A program made the position numbers and the translations under genes. 18,093 bases of DNA, taken from the NCBI GenBank assembly GCA_031280065.1, contig JAITHH010000180.1, positions 1-18,093 of the forward strand, given 5' to 3'. This stretch comes from Treponema sp. GTDB taxonomy: Bacteria > Spirochaetota > Spirochaetia > Treponematales > Breznakiellaceae. Below the pieces are notes generated by a model that made no database searches, was not told where the DNA came from, and worked only from the letters and a program-made list of their open reading frames with translations. Shown here one piece after another: positions 15,836 through 18,093 of this stretch; within the stretch, counting starts at the first letter, position 1, and each line of letters opens with the position of its first letter.

Positions 15836-17102
15836 GAATCCCTCCTCGGCGGTTGTAGAAGAGCGCCGACGTTTCAGCGGCCTCGTCCAGTCCGTCCCCG
15901 GTGTAGAGGAACAGCACGGCGGTCTCGTTCTTGGTTCCCCGCTTCTTTAAGAACCGGTCCAGGGCCGCCTCACCGGAACTTCGGGGCAGAGCCAGGAGCA
16001 GAATGTTCCGGTCTTCGGGCGGGCTGGGCAGGTCTGCCCTATCCGTGAGGGGGAGCGCGGCGGGATGGGCGAGGAGCGCGGCCAGTTCCCCGCTTCCGCC
16101 GCCTTGAATCTCACCGCCGGTGAAGCCCAGGAGAATGTCGATGCCCCGGCCCGCGTATTCCCGGATCAGGGCAAGCGCCTGGGCGCAGAGGAGATCCACG
16201 CCGCGGCGGGCCGCTTCCGGGGTGTAGAGCAGGGGATCGGCCTGGGTGTCCAGCAGCATCACGAGCCGGGAATGAGGCGGGGGTTCAGGCTCGCCTTCCC
16301 GGACAAAGAGATCCCCGGCGTGACCGTAGAGCTTCCAGTTGATCCGCCGGGGATCATCCCCCGGCACATAGGGCCGGTGATCGATCAGGTCATCGGTGCG
16401 CTGAAAATGGGGTTCGCTCCGCTGTTCATGCCCGCCTGCGCGGGGCGGCAGGGACACAGGCTCCTCCGCGGCGCGGGGCAGGACCAGGAGCCGCTCTCCC
16501 CGGTGCTGGGGAACCGGGAACCGGGTCTGGAACAGGCCCAGGGCGTCGAGGACGCACAGCCGGTCGTATTCGCCGTAATATGCGCCGCGTTCCGGCGGGG
16601 GGAATTCACCCTGCGCGTCCTGCGGGTAATCGGGATCAAAGGTGTGAATAAGCCGCCGCCCGTCCCGTGTGGCAAGTTCCACGCGATACCGGATCAGGAT
16701 GCCGGGCAGCCGGAAAAAGCGCGCGCCGCGGCCCCCGGTTCCGGCCTGGTTCCGGCTGCAGAGGATCACTCCCCCTTGTCCGGCGTTTAATTCAGCGGGA
16801 ATCATCCGGGCGGAGAGCGTTCCCGCGCCCCTCCGGTGCAGGAACGAGAGGATGAGGGTTCCAACAAAGCAGTAGGCTCCGGCGGCTGAGAGAATCGCCC
16901 CCAGCAGGGTCAGGGGGAGTTCGCGCCGCCACAGGCCCGCGCAGAAGAAGGCAGGGGCGAGGATCAGCAGGCAGAGGCCCATGGGCAGAGGCGCGGGGAT
17001 TTTCACCGGAATGCCCGGCGGCTGTCCGGGCCGTTCAGTCTGTTTTGATTCCGCTGACTCGGGCAAGGCATATCTCCCGGATAAGTTTTTCTTCCTGGGC
17101 AT
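15813..17102 (-). CDS. DUF58-family membrane protein
   Basis: A 429-residue (with this start) DUF58 protein, the usual partner of MoxR ATPases in envelope-stress or assembly loci. Two membrane helices lie at ~41-57 and ~63-87, followed by a beta-rich section and then the signature RPYVPGDDPRRINWKLYGHAGDLFVRE with Trp256. After it comes a von Willebrand-like fold: LVMLLDT, then helices, then ILLGFTGGE and NILLLALP. No full MIDAS motif is evident; the first strand ends DTQAD rather than D-x-S-x-S. The start is uncertain. ATG 17102 overlaps the MoxR gene by 68 bases and lacks a clear ribosome site; GTG 17006 (28 bases after the MoxR stop) or ATG 16982 would give a shorter N-terminus directly before the first membrane helix and are reasonable alternatives. 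The stop lies 23 bases inside the downstream gene, so the three minus-strand genes form one operon. Confidence 0.87.
   Translation of the reverse strand: MPRKKNLSGRYALPESAESKQTERPGQPPGIPVKIPAPLPMGLCLLILAPAFFCAGLWRRELPLTLLGAILSAAGAYCFVGTLILSFLHRRGAGTLSARMIPAELNAGQGGVILCSRNQAGTGGRGARFFRLPGILIRYRVELATRDGRRLIHTFDPDYPQDAQGEFPPPERGAYYGEYDRLCVLDALGLFQTRFPVPQHRGERLLVLPRAAEEPVSLPPRAGGHEQRSEPHFQRTDDLIDHRPYVPGDDPRRINWKLYGHAGDLFVREGEPEPPPHSRLVMLLDTQADPLLYTPEAARRGVDLLCAQALALIREYAGRGIDILLGFTGGEIQGGGSGELAALLAHPAALPLTDRADLPSPPEDRNILLLALPRSSGEAALDRFLKKRGTKNETAVLFLYTGDGLDEAAETSALFYNRRGGIHARRIKF
15841..15846 (-). promoter_or_regulatory. Ribosome binding site of the transglutaminase-TPR gene
   Basis: On the minus strand AGGAGG stands 5 bases before the ATG at 15835-15833. 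It lies inside the 3' end of the DUF58 gene and supports the chosen start and coupled translation. Confidence 0.75.
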
Positions 17103-17979
17103 GGGGGTCCCGGAGCTTCACCCGGTGGGCCAATACCGGAACGGCCAGGGCGGTGAGGTCCTCGTCAATGACGTAGGTTCTGCCCTTTACCAGGGCCAGG
17201 GCTTTGACGGCTTCGAGGAAGTGCAGGCCGGCGCGGGGAGAAGCGCCCAGCAGGAATCCCCGGTGGATGCGGGTATCGCGGATGGTGTCGGCGATGGCTT
17301 CTTTGAGGGCGCGGTGGCAGAACACGGCGGCTGCGGCCTCTTGCAGGGCCATGAAGTCCGCGATCTCCATGACGGGTTCCAGTGTGGTAAGGCGTTTTTC
17401 CGAGGGGTTCTCCTCTAAGATGGCCAATTCCGAATCGCGGTCAGGATAGCCCAGGGAGAGGCGCATCATGAAGCGGTCAAGCTGGGCTGCGGGCAGGGGG
17501 AAGGTTCCCTCGCTCTCGATGGGGTTTTGGGTAGCCAGCACAAAGAACGGCTTGGGCGGCTCGTGGGTGGCGTTCCCGATGGTTACTTGGCGCTCGGCCA
17601 TGACTTCCAGCAGGGCGGACTGTACCTTGGGGGTGGTCCGGTTGATTTCGTCGGCCAGCACGATGTTGGCCAGCACGGGGCCGGGCACAAAGCGGAAGCC
17701 GCGGCTTTCCGGGTCGAACACGTCCACGCCGGTAATGTCGTAGGGGAGGAGGTCGGGGGTAAACTGGATGCGCTTAAAGAGGAGGGGAACGCCGCCGCCG
17801 GCGATGAGTTTGGCAAAGGTTTTTGCCACGGTGGTTTTGCCCAATCCGGGGTTGTCCTCGATCAGGACATGGCCTTTGGCGAGTACTGCCGCGGTGAGCA
17901 GTTCCAAAAATTCCCGCTTTCCCCGTATCACCTGAGAGGCCCCGTTTATGAGGGCTTCTGCCGCCTGTTCAATTATCAT
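17035..17979 (-). CDS. moxR: MoxR-family AAA+ ATPase
   Basis: A 314-residue cytoplasmic AAA+ ATPase of the MoxR branch, acting as a chaperone-like remodeller, usually for proteins encoded next to it. Visible motifs: Walker A EDNPGLGKTT with Lys48; FTPDLLPYDITG; Walker B NIVLADEINR with Asp110-Glu111; the MoxR run RTTPKVQSALLEVMAE; sensor 1 LATQNP with Asn152, followed by PIESEGTFPLPAAQLDRFMM; and a lid domain with SPRAGLHFLEAVKALA. The length is typical. The start is ATG 17979; the minus-strand upstream sequence lacks a strong ribosome site. It is first in an operon with the DUF58 and transglutaminase-TPR genes, so those membrane proteins are the expected clients. The von Willebrand (BatA/BatB-type) genes often found in larger MoxR loci are absent here. 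Confidence 0.95.
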   Translation of the reverse strand: MIIEQAAEALINGASQVIRGKREFLELLTAAVLAKGHVLIEDNPGLGKTTVAKTFAKLIAGGGVPLLFKRIQFTPDLLPYDITGVDVFDPESRGFRFVPGPVLANIVLADEINRTTPKVQSALLEVMAERQVTIGNATHEPPKPFFVLATQNPIESEGTFPLPAAQLDRFMMRLSLGYPDRDSELAILEENPSEKRLTTLEPVMEIADFMALQEAAAAVFCHRALKEAIADTIRDTRIHRGFLLGASPRAGLHFLEAVKALALVKGRTYVIDEDLTALAVPVLAHRVKLRDPHAQEEKLIREICLARVSGIKTD

Positions 17980-18044
17980 GACGGGTCAAGCATACCATAA
18001 AACGGGGAGGCCGTATAGGAGTCCTTTTGGATGGGGGAAGACGC

Positions 18045-18093
18045 TTACAGCTTCTCTATTGCGTCAACCGGGAGGCCGGTGTCCTCGGCAATA
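18045..18093 (-). CDS. C-terminal 15 codons of an unidentified gene (possibly Rpn/PD-(D/E)XK family)
   Basis: On the minus strand the frame entering from the right edge reads IAEDTGLPVDAIEKL and stops at TAA (18047-18045). A short helix-turn-helix-like ending of the form I-A-x-x-T-G-L-x-x-x-x-I-x-K-L is common at the C-terminus of Rpn-type recombination-promoting nucleases/putative transposases, which are numerous in gut spirochaetes and anaerobes. Fifteen residues are too few for a firm family call, and other DNA-binding proteins end similarly. It is followed after 65 bases by the MoxR start on the same strand. Confidence 0.45.
   Translation of the reverse strand, partial: IAEDTGLPVDAIEKL

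Noticed and set aside
15813..17979. Full Bat aerotolerance operon
   Set aside because: moxR and DUF58 are present, but no von Willebrand MIDAS proteins (BatA/BatB) are in view and the third gene is a transglutaminase, so the Bat label is not supported.
18002..18014. Hairpin ACGG-GGAGG-CCGT followed on the minus strand by TTTTA, as a terminator for the right-edge gene
   Set aside because: The stem is only 4 bp and the T-run is 3-4 bases, too weak to support a terminator upstream of moxR.
17980..18044. Promoter for the moxR operon (minus-strand TGGTATGCT as an extended -10)
   Set aside because: No acceptable -35 at 16-18 bases and the -10 matches only 4 of 6; not strong enough to annotate.
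1..18093. tRNA, rRNA, CRISPR arrays, insertion-sequence ends
   Set aside because: Reading through the window I saw no regularly spaced repeats, no cloverleaf-like short gene in the few gaps, and no terminal inverted repeats.

Overview
The window is about 18 kb of dense, mostly GC-rich bacterial DNA with almost no non-coding space. The gene families and mix (a Type VI secretion membrane complex, a SpoIIAA/SpoIIAB/SpoIIE-type partner-switching module with a Cache-sensor phosphatase, and a MoxR-DUF58-transglutaminase locus with a large TPR extension) fit a diderm, motile anaerobe. A spirochaete of the Treponema group is my best guess. This is inference from general family knowledge, not from a marker gene, and confidence is modest.

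Region 1 (1-8306, + strand) is a tightly packed operon for the envelope-spanning half of a Type VI secretion system (T6SS). It holds the 3' end of a DUF6931-like gene, then tssJ (outer-membrane lipoprotein), tssK (baseplate adaptor), tssL/DotU (inner-membrane anchor), tssM/IcmF (large inner-membrane NTPase-like protein) and a small exported, probably beta-barrel protein not usual in T6SS loci. Stop and start codons overlap or lie within a few bases of one another, which suggests translational coupling. The sheath, tube, baseplate and effector genes are not in view.

Region 2 (8376-11777, + strand) is a partner-switching signalling module: a STAS anti-anti-sigma-type protein, a decayed 3' fragment of a PP2C phosphatase gene, a HATPase anti-sigma-type kinase, a second STAS protein with its own likely sigma-70-type promoter, and a membrane phosphatase with dCache, HAMP and SpoIIE-like PP2C domains. 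The smallest genes are visibly richer in A+T than the T6SS genes. The fragment implies that a STAS-phosphatase pair was duplicated and one phosphatase copy was lost.

Region 3 (11840-17979, - strand, convergent with region 2) is a three-gene operon: a MoxR AAA+ ATPase, a DUF58 membrane protein, and a 1331-residue protein that joins a TgpA-like membrane transglutaminase to a periplasmic TPR region. The last 15 codons of another minus-strand gene enter at the right edge (18045-18093).

How they may work together: T6SS core proteins build the trans-envelope channel and dock the baseplate. The partner switch reads an extracellular signal through the Cache phosphatase and sets the phosphorylation state of two STAS proteins. 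Its position directly behind the T6SS operon makes it a candidate T6SS regulator, but nothing in the sequence proves this. The MoxR operon looks like an independent envelope-maintenance unit.
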